This document shows, in pieces, positions 18,991 to 30,327 of a DNA stretch of 64,000 nucleotides. Within the stretch, counting starts at the first letter, position 1. The number at the start of each line of letters is the position of its first letter. Source of the DNA: Symsagittifera roscoffensis (taxonomy: Eukaryota; Xenacoelomorpha; Acoela; Convolutidae); the NCBI RefSeq assembly GCF_963678635.1, contig NC_087071.1, positions 30,804,141-30,868,140 on the forward strand, in the 5' to 3' direction. Made by a program: the position numbers and the translations under genes. The notes below the pieces were generated by a model. That model searched no databases. It was not told where the DNA came from and saw nothing but the letters and a program-made list of their open reading frames with translations.

Positions 18991-20498
18991 ATTTAGATTG
19001 TTACTTTGGTTTTAACTATAACAGCTGTTTTTTTTCTTCAGACTTTTAGTTACTTCATAAGTTTTAGTACCCCAATAAATTTTTACAACATTGTCTTTTT
19101 TTACAACAATTTTAAAATTAGGTGTTGTATTTTTTTTCGATTAGGTTCTGGTCAATTTCTATGAAAAAAATGTTATATCCTTCGGCTTTGGGACCGCTGT
19201 GTTTTGAACTCACTTGTTCTTCATTTTCGATTCTCCAATTTTTGATTTTTTTCTAAACAGTTTTCGAATTTTATGGCTCTTGCTTTCAAGCCTCCTCTCA
19301 AAGAAAAAAGTTTTCGATTTTCGACACAAACTTTTCAATTTTTTCCGAATGAGTATTGCAATCTGATTCAAGTAATGAGTTTTTCTTACTTCAATAGTTT
19401 TTTGTATACTTTGAAAATTCATTTAAATGTTTTTTTTTCTGTTCAAACATATTTGCTAAAAATTGCAACTGGGACAAGATATTTACTTACGAGCTTAGTT
19501 GTTGAGAATCGCAACTACACTCAAAACTGCTAATTGAAAAAGTTCGAAGAAAAAAGTATTGATGTACACGACTTTTAAGAACTATGATTTAATTGCAATT
19601 TTTTTAGAATAGTTGCTGAGAGTCGCAACTAGACTCAATTTTGAGCATTTTTCACCGTTTCTGATTTTTTTGTTGACTGTTGCGTTTTACAGATTATTGA
19701 ATTGTTATAAAACTTATTTATTAATCTGTAATTTATTTTGTCTATGAGTGAGAATTTATGGAAAAAACTGAACAGTTTATGAGAAAATGGCGTTTTTTGG
19801 AAAGCAATTAGTTTAATCTGGAGAGCCAACACTGTTGCTCATTGAACCGATGTAAAGTTAATAACTACATCAAGGTCATTAACTCAACTCCCATCTCCAC
19901 ACTAGAGCTCATAAGATTTCACTTGCTTTATTTTTCCGCGTTCTTTTTTTTGTTTTTTTTCTACTTCGGGAGAAAAACTAGCATACAGCTTCATGATAAT
20001 CCCCTCAATTTTCTTTTGGGATGCAACGCGATTAGAACTTGCCGCCCTATTTACATGGGTTGTTTTTTGGTAGCATTTTACATAGTTTTTTAATGTCCAA
20101 GTGGTCCACTTTTTCTTAACGAATCACCTACAGTCACTTTTGCACAAAACCGACACGCTGCAGTGCCAGGAAGATTTAATGAAACAATTCATGATTTACA
20201 CTTGGTTTATATTTGATTCAACAGGAGGGAGACGCTCGTTCATGTATATTTGTTTCCATTCAATTTGTTGCTTTTGTTTTTTTCTCAAATTTTTTTGGTA
20301 ACTTGTTAATTGCTTATTTATGCTCCAACCTGACAAACTTCACAATAAACGTAAGGGTCAATCCATGAGGTCGATTTTCAGAACAGAGCATAATGTGGTA
20401 CGCACTCAAGGAGCTCTCCGTAAATTTAGTGTATCCAGAATCTAAGAATTCTACTAGCAAGTAACCAAGAAGTTTGTTTTTCTTTTCGTAAAAACACC
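18991..20498. other. Non-coding AT-rich sequence
   Basis: No exon, RNA gene or structured repeat could be supported here. Confidence 0.5.
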
Positions 20499-21132
20499 CG
20501 AATATTTTTTCAGATCAGAAGGGAATTTCTTGGATTAGGATGGAAACCTTACTGGTATAACGTTCCTGTACCCTCAACCGTTCATTCAAATTGTAACAGA
20601 TAGTTTGCAAGTCGCTTAGTTTTTCTGCAAGTTCACTATAACCAGATACCAAGTTGTTTGCCACAAGCAGCAACGCCTCTCTCACTTTCTTATCTGTAAC
20701 CTGTTTGATGATGATTCATCTGCTGTGAAAAATCCATGATGTCAAGGAAAAACCTTTTAATACAATAGTTAATCATAATTTAATCCAAATATATTGTCTT
20801 TTTGCTACTTCAACGTAACTCAAAACGTAAAAATCAAAAAGTATAAGGTAATTTCTAAGATGTTTTATTACCTGGAACTAATTTGCGCATAACAACTAAG
20901 CTCATTGGTTTATTACAGAAATTGAGCTTAATTGTTATGAGCAAAGCAAGTACTAGATAAAAAAATAGGATAGAACGATTTGGTATCTGGTAAAAGTGAA
21001 CTTGCAGAAAAGGTGAGCAACTTTCAAACTATCTGTTATAATTTGAATGAACGGTTGAGGGTACAGGAACTTTATACCAGGAAGGTTTTCATCCTAATCC
21101 AAAAAATCCATCTGATCTAAAAAAAATATTCG
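20499..21132. mobile_element. Foldback (long inverted repeat) DNA element
   Basis: The left arm 20,499-20,660 and right arm 20,965-21,132 are inverted copies of about 165 bp at roughly 85-90% identity. Shared blocks include TACCCTCAACCGTTCATTC and CTTTTCTGCAAGTTCACT-like sequence. The loop holds a second inverted repeat at about 20,885-20,943 (GCGCATAACAACTAAGCTCA and its mirror). No transposase is present, so this is a non-autonomous element. Confidence 0.75.
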
Positions 21133-21735
21133 TTGTATGTGAAAATGACTAACGAGTAGTAACTGTGAATAAATATAAAAGGAAGGAGAAAAACTCTGGG
21201 ATCTTATGCACTACCCGGCCTAAAATCAATTTTTCTACTTCTTTCTTGAACTCTAAATAAAATGGTTGAATCTGATTGGCTAATCAGACACTCAAGTTCA
21301 AACAACATAAAATTTTTGGTTGAAATGAACAAAATTAAACTAATTTATTTCTGCTGAAGTTTTTTTACGAAGTCCTCTCGATCCGAGCAAAATTACCCAG
21401 GTTACTTGAAAAAAATTTAGACAAAGTTTAACATTTTCGTAGTTTTTGCTAATATTTTTATCTGCTGCAAGTTTTAATTGAATTGCCAGAACATGTTGCT
21501 TGAATTTGAATGGCTAATAGTAGCCAGTCAGATTCGACTGCATATAACTCATGATATAAATGTTTTGATTTGGGACCGTTTTGTGCATCAGACACAAACC
21601 GTGTACCGCGACACGCCAACAATTGGATAGAGGGGAACAAAATTTTAAATTGTCAAATAGCTCACTACTCAGGTTTTTGTTTTTTCCCTAAATTATGATG
21701 AATTATATCAAAGGTCGAGCCTGTTCTTCATATAA
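21133..21735. other. Non-coding sequence between two foldback elements
   Basis: No gene or repeat seen. Confidence 0.5.
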
Positions 21736-22660
21736 CCCGGGTTGACCTCCATAGACCAAAAATGCTAATCATACAATTCCATAAACTAAGTCTATGAAAA
21801 AATACTAATCATACCAATTTCATACATTTTGCTAATATGGTGTCATCGAATTTTCGAAGAACTTTTCTCTTGTTTTGGCATAAATTTTGGTGTATCGTAC
21901 TAAATAAACAAGAAAACTTTTTTGTCAAAAAAAATGCTAATCATACAATTTCCATATATGGAAATTGTATGACTAGCATTTTTTTGATGGCGACAACAAA
22001 AATTTTTCAAAGTATTTTTGAAATTGCCCCCAAAAATTTTTTTGTTTTTTTTTTTTCAACCGCAAAATGATTTTCGTACTCAAACAAACATGCAAAATTT
22101 AATTTTTTGTGTGTATAACGTAGTCCTGGATATACTAATATTGGATTTTTTTCCCTTTTCTCTCGATAACATTTTTCAGTAATGCTCAAGAGTCTTCTTT
22201 TTTTTGTATCGCATGTTTTTGTATGCTTTGATCAATGTCTGGTAATTTGAAAATTCAAATTTTAGAAAAAATCATCTTTGAAAATTTTTGCAAAATTTAA
22301 AAATTTGATACTTTCGTTATATTATTTGCGTGAGACAGGATTAAGACATTGCAGGCTGCTTCCAAAACATTTTAAACGCGTGACGGCCAAACCTTTGGTT
22401 ACTACGTTTGAGTAACCAAGGCTTATGTCATTTGTGTTCGGTTACGACCACAACCAATAAATTTTGAGAAATTAAAATGTAACAAATCAATCTTTTTGTT
22501 TTATGGAAAAATGCTAGTCATACAATTTCCATATATGAAAAAATACTAATCACAGACCTTTCATGCAATTTTCTGTACGTATGGAACTGCATGGAAAAAG
22601 TATGACTAGCATTTTTCCAAATATGGAAATTGTATGACAAGCATTTTTGGTCAACCCGGG
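21736..22660. mobile_element. Foldback element with CCCGGGTTGACC ends and nested palindromes
   Basis: The left end is CCCGGGTTGACC and the right end GGTCAACCCGGG. Inside each end lies ACCAAAAATGCTAATCATAC or its mirror image. The interior repeats the same unit, including a nearly perfect 56-bp palindrome at 21,940-21,995 centred on CCATATATGG with arms AATGCTAATCATACAATTT. Other unit copies are at 22,508-22,552 and 22,585-22,650. There is no transposase ORF. Relatives lie at 45,293-47,226 and 62,656-63,883. Confidence 0.75.
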
Positions 22661-23299
22661 AAATTAACCCGCCAAATTTGTTCTCTTTTTCACGCATACA
22701 TTTAAGTGGACTGAGCCGAAATTCCGTTCAAAATTAATAAAAGTTGAGTTGTGATGCCGGTTTTTCAATCAACAAATAACTTCGACCGGTTTTTTCGATA
22801 GAGTGAATCGGTTCACGAATTGAGCTGAAAACGAATTTGTGAAAAGCGAATTGAGGAAACAGGGTAAAAAAATTGAAACATCCAAAACGTCCCCACAATC
22901 TACGGATATCTTGAAACATAAATATGATAGATTCGTCAAAACAGGCAAAAAAATGGAAACTGGAAAAAACTCTGATGGTTTGAATGAAATATAATTACGA
23001 CGGAACACCTGGTGATTGAAAAGTTCTCAAAATTGAGTTTTTGGAAGTTTTCTGTTACGTTAACCGAACAACGTCAGCTCTATTTAGCCAAATACTTACA
23101 AATATGTTTTCCACTAGACCATGTTCTGCTTTTTGGACCATTACTTATAGAGTGGTCTCTAAATTTTTCACTTCTACTTATTTTGCTGAAGTTACAAAAT
23201 TCCATAAACTTGAAATTTAACGAAAAATTACATAAAGCAATGATTTGTCGATTAAAGATGCTAGTCTTTTAGGTTTTAATTATTATTTTTCATTTTCAG
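22661..23299. other. Non-coding sequence upstream of the 23,300 exon
   Basis: No exon with matching phase (ending one base into a codon) was found here. Confidence 0.45.
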
Positions 23300-23368
23300 C
23301 TAACGCTCGACGGTTTGCATATTATGTTTTACGGAACATAAGTTCGAATGTGGTATTTGAAGATTGCA
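23300..23368 (+). CDS. Penultimate exon of an unrecognised plus-strand gene
   Basis: The acceptor is TTTTTCATTTTCAG and the donor is the consensus TGCA|GTGAGT. The exon starts with two bases completing a codon and ends with one base of the next, encoding about ANARRFAYYVLRNISSNV plus FEDC. The phase fits the exon at 26,006. An upstream exon ending in phase 1 must exist but was not found. It may be the 3' part of the gene whose exon lies at 1,890-2,119, or a separate gene; the phases of those two exons do not join directly. Confidence 0.55.
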
Positions 23369-26005
23369 GTGAGTGTGGTAAAAATGGAGGTGGAATCATC
23401 CTCGCAGCTGGAGGCGATAATCGCCTCATCACAACAGGACTCTATTTCAACCCATTCAGTATACTTAAACTACTCAAGCACTCTGCCTATAAGCGGCCTA
23501 AATTAGATAATAGTTTGTCTGAAATAAATCTACAAGAATTTGCAAGGGGGGCTTTTGCATGGAATTTTTTTATTTTACTACGACACAAATATAGTCAAAA
23601 AACGTAATGCAATAAAGTCAAAAACAAAAAAAGCATAGATTGGGCGCTTTTTTACTGCTTTTCTGATAGTTTTGTTCGCTAGCTCTTATTTTAGCCGCAA
23701 AAAAAGTTGTCTCACAAAATCATGAAGTTATGACCGAACACAGTTATCATAATTCAGAATATGGCAGAAATTGGGAATTGGGTAGAACTGCTTTGCTCGG
23801 GATAACTACATTGAAAATTGTTTTTAGAACAAAAACTATTGGTCATATAGTTTCCAAGGTCAGGCCCAAAACTTTCTAAATTTTTAAACAAGGTGGAAAC
23901 CTGAAACAAACGAAAGAGTCTCCATGACAAAAATTATTGACCAAGGAAGTACAGAAAAAACAGAATAAATATTTTTTTACCTGCAAAGCAATATATACAT
24001 TGCGCGCCCAAACTGTGCATGTAAGCGGGTTAAGCAACGGGCAGAACGCAGATTTGTCGCAGAATCCGTGTTACGGCTATATTTTTTCAATATTATGCTG
24101 TTTTAGAATCCAGCAACAAATTGCTACCATACTGTATTGCTCAAAATTGCTCCCAATTGCTTGAAAAGCAGTTTGATTTACTGAAACCTGAAAAATGCTG
24201 AATTCAGAACAATTTGCGGAATCAAAAAGCAAATATGATTTCATTGCATTATAGATTATTTTTGCGGAATCCATTTAGTTTTGCGTAATCCGCCTACAAC
24301 TTCCGAAATCCACTTAAATTATTATTTTATATTAAAATTTTTCTTAGAAAATTGCAAAATCTGCTTAAAAATGCAAACCCTGAATTTCTAGCGATACTGG
24401 TTTGCGAATCAAATTATGTGACGAAAATATCTGCGAATCAAATTATGTGACGAAAATATTTACGTTACAAGGTAATTACGAGCAGAATCCACAGAAATTT
24501 GAAATTGGAATCAATTTAAAAATTGGTACATGTTTAAAGACCTGTCTCTAGATCTCAGTGACCCACACACACCGAGCGGTGCGCCTATTCAGAATGAATC
24601 GAGACTTTCTCATTTCACGGATACTTTTGGCCAAATATTTAATCCGTAACGAGTAACAATATCGGATTTGGAAAAGTGAACAACGCCGAAAAAACTTTGA
24701 ACAAAAATTTTGATGGGATAAACTTATTAGCAAAAGTAGCCAAAAATTTAGTAATGCGAAAAAAAATCGGAATTTTGGATGAAGCAAAAATGCGGAAAAA
24801 ACTTAATGATCAGATAATTCCGCTCGATTTCAAAACTTAAGCATACGGGAGGCATATAAATAAATATTTAAAAACCCAAAACTTACAAATGATGAAGCAA
24901 GCAAGGTCAAATGCATTAAGGCATATAAAACAAGGATAGCCGTTTGCTGTGCAAGTTGCACAGAATGTTCCGACCATAGTGCTTAGAAAACTACGTTTGA
25001 GAAAGTTTTCTTTCCACATGAGTGTAGTTTTTCCTGCTTGGTGTGATAAAAGGATCTGACGTAAAACTATGAATTAGGCATACTAAACAGTCATTGTAAC
25101 ATTAGCAAATCGGACAAAATATTTTGTGGACAACTGACTTGAAAAATTAAACAAAAAAATATAGAAATTTTTTTTTGGTTCGCCAAGCGAAGCTAAAAAA
25201 CTCCTAATTTAGCTGTTTTTGCCTGATCGCTTGCTTTATTCCCTTGTATTAAGACGAAAAACTCCAAAATTTTCAATTCAATTTTTCTCGACACTGGGAA
25301 TTTTTTCGCGAGTAAACGGGCTTTAATGATATTTCACTCAAACCAGTCCGATGATTTTTTGTGGTATCTGATTTTGCGTGAAAACAAAATCGAACAAAGA
25401 AAAAAAACTAAAACAGACCCGAATACAAAGTTCTTCCCCATACTCAAACAATGGTCGGAACAATAAGTTACAGGAACCACCTTCTGAAATGATACGTTTC
25501 AGTCATAAACGTATATTTTAAACTATTTGAGGAACAATGACCTCAAAAAAACTTAGGGCTACATTCATCGAATTAAAAAAATGTAATAGATGAAAAAGTT
25601 TGGATTAATTCTGGTAAGAGGTGTTTTTATGTTAATTTAAACTGTCGTTTTATGGAATGAGTTTCTTTATGGTCGTTGTTCTCCCAATTGAGACCCTTCA
25701 GTTGGTATAAAAAAAACCTAAATTTTTTTTTAATTGTGAAAAACAATAATTGTGGTACAATTACTGACTAAGCAAGTTTTTTTTAAGAGACTGCCGACAA
25801 AATTGATATTTTATCTTCTATATCATGATCTCATTTAAACAGTTAATCATTACGAAGTTTTCTCAAATGTAAATTTTGTCATGTAGTTGAAACCTGATAT
25901 TCTATAACATTTTAATTGAGCGATTTTGTTTTTTTCAGAAATTTAAAACATGTTGTTTTTTTTCCGTATTTTTCTAATGTTTTTTTATTGGTTTCAATTT
26001 GCCAG
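23369..26005 (+). other. Predicted intron
   Basis: Runs from GTGAGT at 23,369 to CAATTTGCCAG at 26,005. It contains a 29-bp tandem duplication at 24,403-24,460 and, at about 24,003-24,060, a fragment resembling the MITE family seen at 44,783 (CCCAAACTGTGCATGTAAGCGG). Otherwise nothing is recognised. Confidence 0.5.
24403..24460 (+). repeat. 29-bp tandem duplication
   Basis: Two adjacent, essentially identical 29-base units containing GCGAATCAAATTATGTGACG. Confidence 0.9.
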
Positions 26006-26172
26006 CATTTAGTTTTGCATTAAAATGTGGATTGGTTGAAACTCTAGCCATTGTAACAGATGTGAAGTTCAAGGATTGCTACATGACAATTTCGATTGAG
26101 CCGAAAAAAACGGGATCTTCAACTTTCTTCCTCATGAGTGACAAAAAGACAAGTAAAATGCAAGTCATTTGA
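26006..26172 (+). CDS. Terminal exon of the same plus-strand gene
   Basis: The acceptor is TTTCAATTTGCCAG. In the phase set by the 23,300 exon it encodes 54 residues including FALKCGLVETLAIVTDVKFK and DCYMTISIEP, ending KTSKMQVI and a TGA. A poly(A) signal AATAAA lies 12 bases after the stop, which fits a terminal exon with a very short 3' UTR. The alternating hydrophobic pattern suggests beta structure. I do not recognise the family. Confidence 0.6.
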
Positions 26173-26184
26173 CCCAATTTTTTT

Positions 26185-26190
26185 AATAAA
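26185..26190 (+). promoter_or_regulatory. Poly(A) signal AATAAA
   Basis: Canonical hexamer 12 bases after the stop codon of the terminal exon. Confidence 0.6.
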
Positions 26191-26414
26191 AAACTACATT
26201 TGTATAAACGTAAATGCACTCTGAATCACTATAATTTGATGCTGTTTTCGGAAACTAATGATGTTACTTCTATATCTGATACGAAGCACACCCGCAACTA
26301 CAATAACTTCCAGTATGCTTTTCGTTTTAATAAAAAATAAATGGACCTTCTTTTACGAATCGTCTAACTTGATTTTTTGGAAAAAAATTGAAAAACGCTA
26401 CTTAAAAAGCCAAA

Positions 26415-26419
26415 AAGCA
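26415..26419. repeat. Target site duplication, left
   Basis: AAGCA, identical to 33,937-33,941. Confidence 0.93.
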
Positions 26420-26745
26420 TGTTAAAAAATTAGGATACCACTCGTAGTTGTATAAGAGTGTACTTAAACTAAGAATAGATTAAGATTACGGATGATTAAG
26501 ATTCCTACTAAAAACTGTAGGCTTTTATTTAAGACTAAATAAAAGACGGTGATGCTAACTAAAGTAAGAGAGGTTTAAAAGATTGAATTGGTTTCGGTTT
26601 ATTTGTTACGTATCATAAAAGATAGTGGCCAATTCCGAGTCTACCAAAAGCCGTTGCGCTTTTGGCAGGTGTACAAATTAACAACTTAAAGGTCAACGAT
26701 CAGTAAAGATCAAAGGTTAAATGAACAAACAATAATACTTTTACA
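26420..26745 (-). repeat. 3' LTR of the gypsy-type element
   Basis: 326 bp, plus-strand ends TGTTAAAAAATTAGG and CTTTTACA. It matches 33,611-33,936 except for C/G near 26,610 and C/T near 26,670. Confidence 0.96.
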
Positions 26746-26760
26746 TTCCCCGCGAAAATT
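26746..26760 (-). promoter_or_regulatory. Polypurine tract
   Basis: On the sense strand, GCGGGGAA directly precedes the 3' LTR start TGTAAAAG. This primes plus-strand DNA synthesis in LTR elements. Confidence 0.6.
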
Positions 26761-27488
26761 TATCTATAATCTATCCCTTTCGCCTCACAAGAGGAGAACA
26801 AAACAAAAGTAATTAAGCGCTAGAATGAATGACTAAGTAGGCGCATTGTCTAGGACCCCCGACAGTGGATCTAGAACAGTAGGAACACAGACTTGGTAAA
26901 GCACCGAGGGCCAAGAAAGCGTATTGTATACTAAGTAAAATTACACGGTTGTCAGGTCGAAAGAGCGGGTGTACGGTACGGAAAAGACCGATGAACGGGC
27001 CCGGTGGGCCGGAAAGCATGTTCTTCAGCAATAACAAAAATTCAAAAACAAAGCACCTTAGATCGAATAGTGTGTTTTCGTCGGGTGAAATAAATATAGA
27101 CTGGTTACTATGGGCGAGCAAGAAACTGGAATAGCACCAGGGTAAATTGAGCAGTAAGGTAGGCAGGGAGTTATCCTTAGAATAGTCAAAATAAGTGGGT
27201 AATACTAGGATGGATAAATCTAATGGTTATCCGGTGGTAGCGCCCAATGGGTGAAAAGAATTTTACCGACATTTCGGCGAAATTATATGGCTAAAGCAAG
27301 GTTATAAGTGTGACCAATCAACTTATTGGCTTAATATGACAGCACTGAAAGTTTGTATGACTCTATGGCAATGGAATGTTAATAGCATTCGGCAATAAAC
27401 AAGATACTAAAGGTACTAAAAGTTTTGTAAAGAAGTTTTTGAGAGTTCATGAACGTTTATGATAACATCCGGATTGGAGCTCCTACAT
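26746..27488 (-). other. Region between integrase stop and 3' LTR
   Basis: 743 bases downstream of the integrase stop. The longest sense ORF (26,813-27,121) lacks an ATG start and resembles nothing I know. It is longer than needed for a polypurine tract, so it may be a 3' UTR or the eroded remains of a third gene. Confidence 0.4.
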
Positions 27489-30314
27489 CTAATTAGTTTC
27501 CCGATTTGCTGCCTTGTTTATTGTCCATCTCCTTAACTCCTCCAGCGTCATTGGCCGTGCAAGGAGTTCTATCGCCGAAATGATAGAAGAGGTGTTCAGC
27601 CAGTCTGGGTCAGGTACAATGGGGACAAATGTAGAAGTTGAGGTTTCATAAGATAGGCCCGATGGGTTAAATTTCATGGAACAGACATCAGGACTAAATT
27701 TGACTTTCTTTTCGGGAGTCTTTTGATCATCTGTTTTTGAGGGCTTCGGGTCACTTGGGTACTCATAGTTTTCTTCCCGCAAGTGAACTATAGTAGGACG
27801 CGATGATGAAGGTGGTGTTAATGTTGTCAGGTCTACTAGGTCGACATGATGGCTTTCCATTTCTACGGTAGTTGCTTCTAACGTTGAGCATGCTGGGACT
27901 AAACTAGGTGAACCAAATTCTGGAGCATCACGATCTTCATCAGTTAAATCAACTACACTGGTAAAGACTCTCTCACCTAGCATCTTGGGAGGCTGCCTAG
28001 TTCGCATAGGTCTGGTGTTCTGACGTGTAAAAATTTCTGACAATTTTTTCGAGGGTGATGACGCCTTTCTTTTAGCGGTACCGGACAACTTCTGTGTTTT
28101 CGTGGTACGGTCAGAGTGTATTTGTTTGGATTCCGTCCCCGCCATGGCGATTGGTTCTTCAGTAGACTTGGAAAACTCTCCTCCGGGATTCTCTGGAAGA
28201 AACGGCATTTTTTGACTCTCTTTATTGGCCTCCTCCATAGTGTCCAAGAGAATCAACTGTGGGATCGCTTGTGAGTCTCTTTCATTATCGCCAGAATCCA
28301 AGTCGATCAAAGGAATCGAATCTAAATCGACCTTCTGATCAACGTGGTCTGATATTTCTAGCTTAGGATCTGTTCGTTCGGAGATTAGGTGTTCGTCTGA
28401 TTTTGTAGCTTCGAGTAATGTTTTATCCTTGAGGTCTTTTAGTGAAATTAAGTCGCTAGCATTGTCGTCTGAAATCTCTTCATGTGGTTCGATCATCACT
28501 CCGGGTTCATTTAAACGACTTTTATGAAGGTCGGCTTTACCCGACGGGCTTGATTCTTGGTCACTTTCGAGGCCTATCGGGGTTCTCAGTCTCTTTCTCT
28601 GGTCTTCTTCCTCTCTAAGAAGAGTTTCCCTCGAGCTGTTCATGGCCGCGTTTCGTCTCGCAATATCAAGCTCTTCGAATTTCCACTGAAGAGTTCTTTT
28701 CTTTTGGGTTGTTCTTGAGCTTTTAAATCCGACATTTCTTGGTGGTTTTGCAGTTTTCCTCAATCCTTTAGTCGCATAAAATCTAACCAGTTGGTCTCGT
28801 TTTCTTGGACTTGGTTTCTTCTGGGTGCACTGTCTTTTAATGGCTAAATCAGATTTACGTATTATTTTACCATTTTTTAAAGTCACAGTGTGATCTGATT
28901 CCCTTATGATTTCGTCCTTGAGTACTCCATAGTATGGTTCATTTTTCGTTCTATCTTGGATTTTTCGATAAACAATGGTCTTACCCGACGGGTTGTTCAG
29001 AATTGAGTCCTTTATGCCCAAGGCATCTCTTTTTTCTGACCGAGAGAGCACTTTTACTGGGGATCCAGCACTGGTTGGTACATATCTCACAGCATTTGAG
29101 ATATCCTCCGAGGATGATGAGTTTTCATCAACTTCTCCATCTTCTATATCGTCGGGGGCGTCCCAGTCGTGTCTTCGCTCTCGGCTCATTTTTTTTTTGC
29201 CCTTATCTAGACATAACAAAGTTTTATTCCAATCAAGGTTATTCGAAGAGGGTGATTTGACCAAATTATGCCAGATGGTGTTAGGGGATCTACCAAAATG
29301 TGCTTCGAAAGGAGAGCAGTTAAGCGACTGCTGGGTTACTGTTCTTAAGCATTTTATTATTTTCAGGAGTGCAGATTCTAGTGAAGGTTTTGGACGTTCT
29401 TGTGCCATAACCAAGAGTCTTTCCTTAATGGTCCTGATTAGACGTTCCACTAGTCCGGTAGCTCTATGATCACCCACTGGGCTAAATATCACCTTTATGT
29501 TGTGATCGTGGCAGAATTCTCTAACTTCCTTGGAGATAAAACCAGATCCTTGATCTGTTCTAATGGTTCTAGGTATCCCGTGTAAAGCAATGTATTTACT
29601 AAGGAAGTTTATGATAGATTTGGCCGATGTGCTGGATGTTATTTGAGCTGATGGGAATTTTGAAAATCTGTCAACACACACCAATATGTATTTTTTTGTT
29701 CCCCATACTAAAGGTAACGGACCGGCGAAGTCTAATTCCATTTCTTGGTTTGGCTCTTCGACCATTGGGAGTTCCCCTAGGGTATTGTGTTTTATAAGAG
29801 GTTTCAAGTTTTTACCTGTTTTCACGCACTCAATACAGTTCTCGCCGTGGACTTGGATTTCACGGTAAATTTTCGGCCACCAGATGTATTGAGTTGCCAG
29901 ACTTTTCATTGCGAACTGGCCGGGGTGAGCTTCGTGTAGTCTGTTGAGCATAGTCAATCTTAGGCATGCTGGGATTACTAATCGGTTGTCAAGATAAAGA
30001 CATCCTCCACTGACATGTAAATTATTTAAATATGATTTGTAGTAGTTTCCCAGTTGTAGAATATCCTGTTTTCGGTCTTCCTCGATTGCTTTGATTATCT
30101 TTTTCAGAACTAGATTTTGTTTTGATAAGAGGGACATAATTTTTGAATCAAATATTTCCGGCCAAGAGAAAGGGAATATGTTAACTGTTTTCTTTTTACT
30201 AGGTGATCTTTTCTCGGGGTTATCCGACGGGTTACTAGTAGTTGGTGTTAAAACGTCCGTGTTTTCTTTAGTAGTAAGTTCTTTTTGTTGGTTAAATTCA
30301 ATTTGTTCTGCCAT
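27489..30314 (-). CDS. pol: Integrase with very long C-terminal extension (pol part 3)
   Basis: Counting residues from the upstream TTG codon at 30,323, the zinc-binding HHCC module is H130, H133, C163, C166 (RLHEAHPGQFAMKSL and ENCIEC). The catalytic DD35E triad is D198 (MELDFAGPL), D257 (IRTDQGSGF) and E293 (TGLVERLIRTIKERL). The first ATG is at 30,314. After about residue 370 comes a ~570-residue charged, S/E/D/K-rich, probably disordered extension. It holds VVDLTDED (790-797), like a SUMO-interacting motif, and KVKF (873-876), like a PP1-docking motif. No chromodomain is evident. The core is intact, but the frame differs from the RNase H ORF just upstream. Confidence 0.93.
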   Translation of the reverse strand: MAEQIEFNQQKELTTKENTDVLTPTTSNPSDNPEKRSPSKKKTVNIFPFSWPEIFDSKIMSLLSKQNLVLKKIIKAIEEDRKQDILQLGNYYKSYLNNLHVSGGCLYLDNRLVIPACLRLTMLNRLHEAHPGQFAMKSLATQYIWWPKIYREIQVHGENCIECVKTGKNLKPLIKHNTLGELPMVEEPNQEMELDFAGPLPLVWGTKKYILVCVDRFSKFPSAQITSSTSAKSIINFLSKYIALHGIPRTIRTDQGSGFISKEVREFCHDHNIKVIFSPVGDHRATGLVERLIRTIKERLLVMAQERPKPSLESALLKIIKCLRTVTQQSLNCSPFEAHFGRSPNTIWHNLVKSPSSNNLDWNKTLLCLDKGKKKMSRERRHDWDAPDDIEDGEVDENSSSSEDISNAVRYVPTSAGSPVKVLSRSEKRDALGIKDSILNNPSGKTIVYRKIQDRTKNEPYYGVLKDEIIRESDHTVTLKNGKIIRKSDLAIKRQCTQKKPSPRKRDQLVRFYATKGLRKTAKPPRNVGFKSSRTTQKKRTLQWKFEELDIARRNAAMNSSRETLLREEEDQRKRLRTPIGLESDQESSPSGKADLHKSRLNEPGVMIEPHEEISDDNASDLISLKDLKDKTLLEATKSDEHLISERTDPKLEISDHVDQKVDLDSIPLIDLDSGDNERDSQAIPQLILLDTMEEANKESQKMPFLPENPGGEFSKSTEEPIAMAGTESKQIHSDRTTKTQKLSGTAKRKASSPSKKLSEIFTRQNTRPMRTRQPPKMLGERVFTSVVDLTDEDRDAPEFGSPSLVPACSTLEATTVEMESHHVDLVDLTTLTPPSSSRPTIVHLREENYEYPSDPKPSKTDDQKTPEKKVKFSPDVCSMKFNPSGLSYETSTSTFVPIVPDPDWLNTSSIISAIELLARPMTLEELRRWTINKAANRETN

Positions 30315-30327
30315 TTCTTTCAAGGTG

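Noticed and set aside
26813-27121. 102-codon sense ORF between integrase and 3' LTR as an env remnant
   Set aside because: No ATG start, no signal peptide, no membrane anchor and no envelope-type cysteine pattern.
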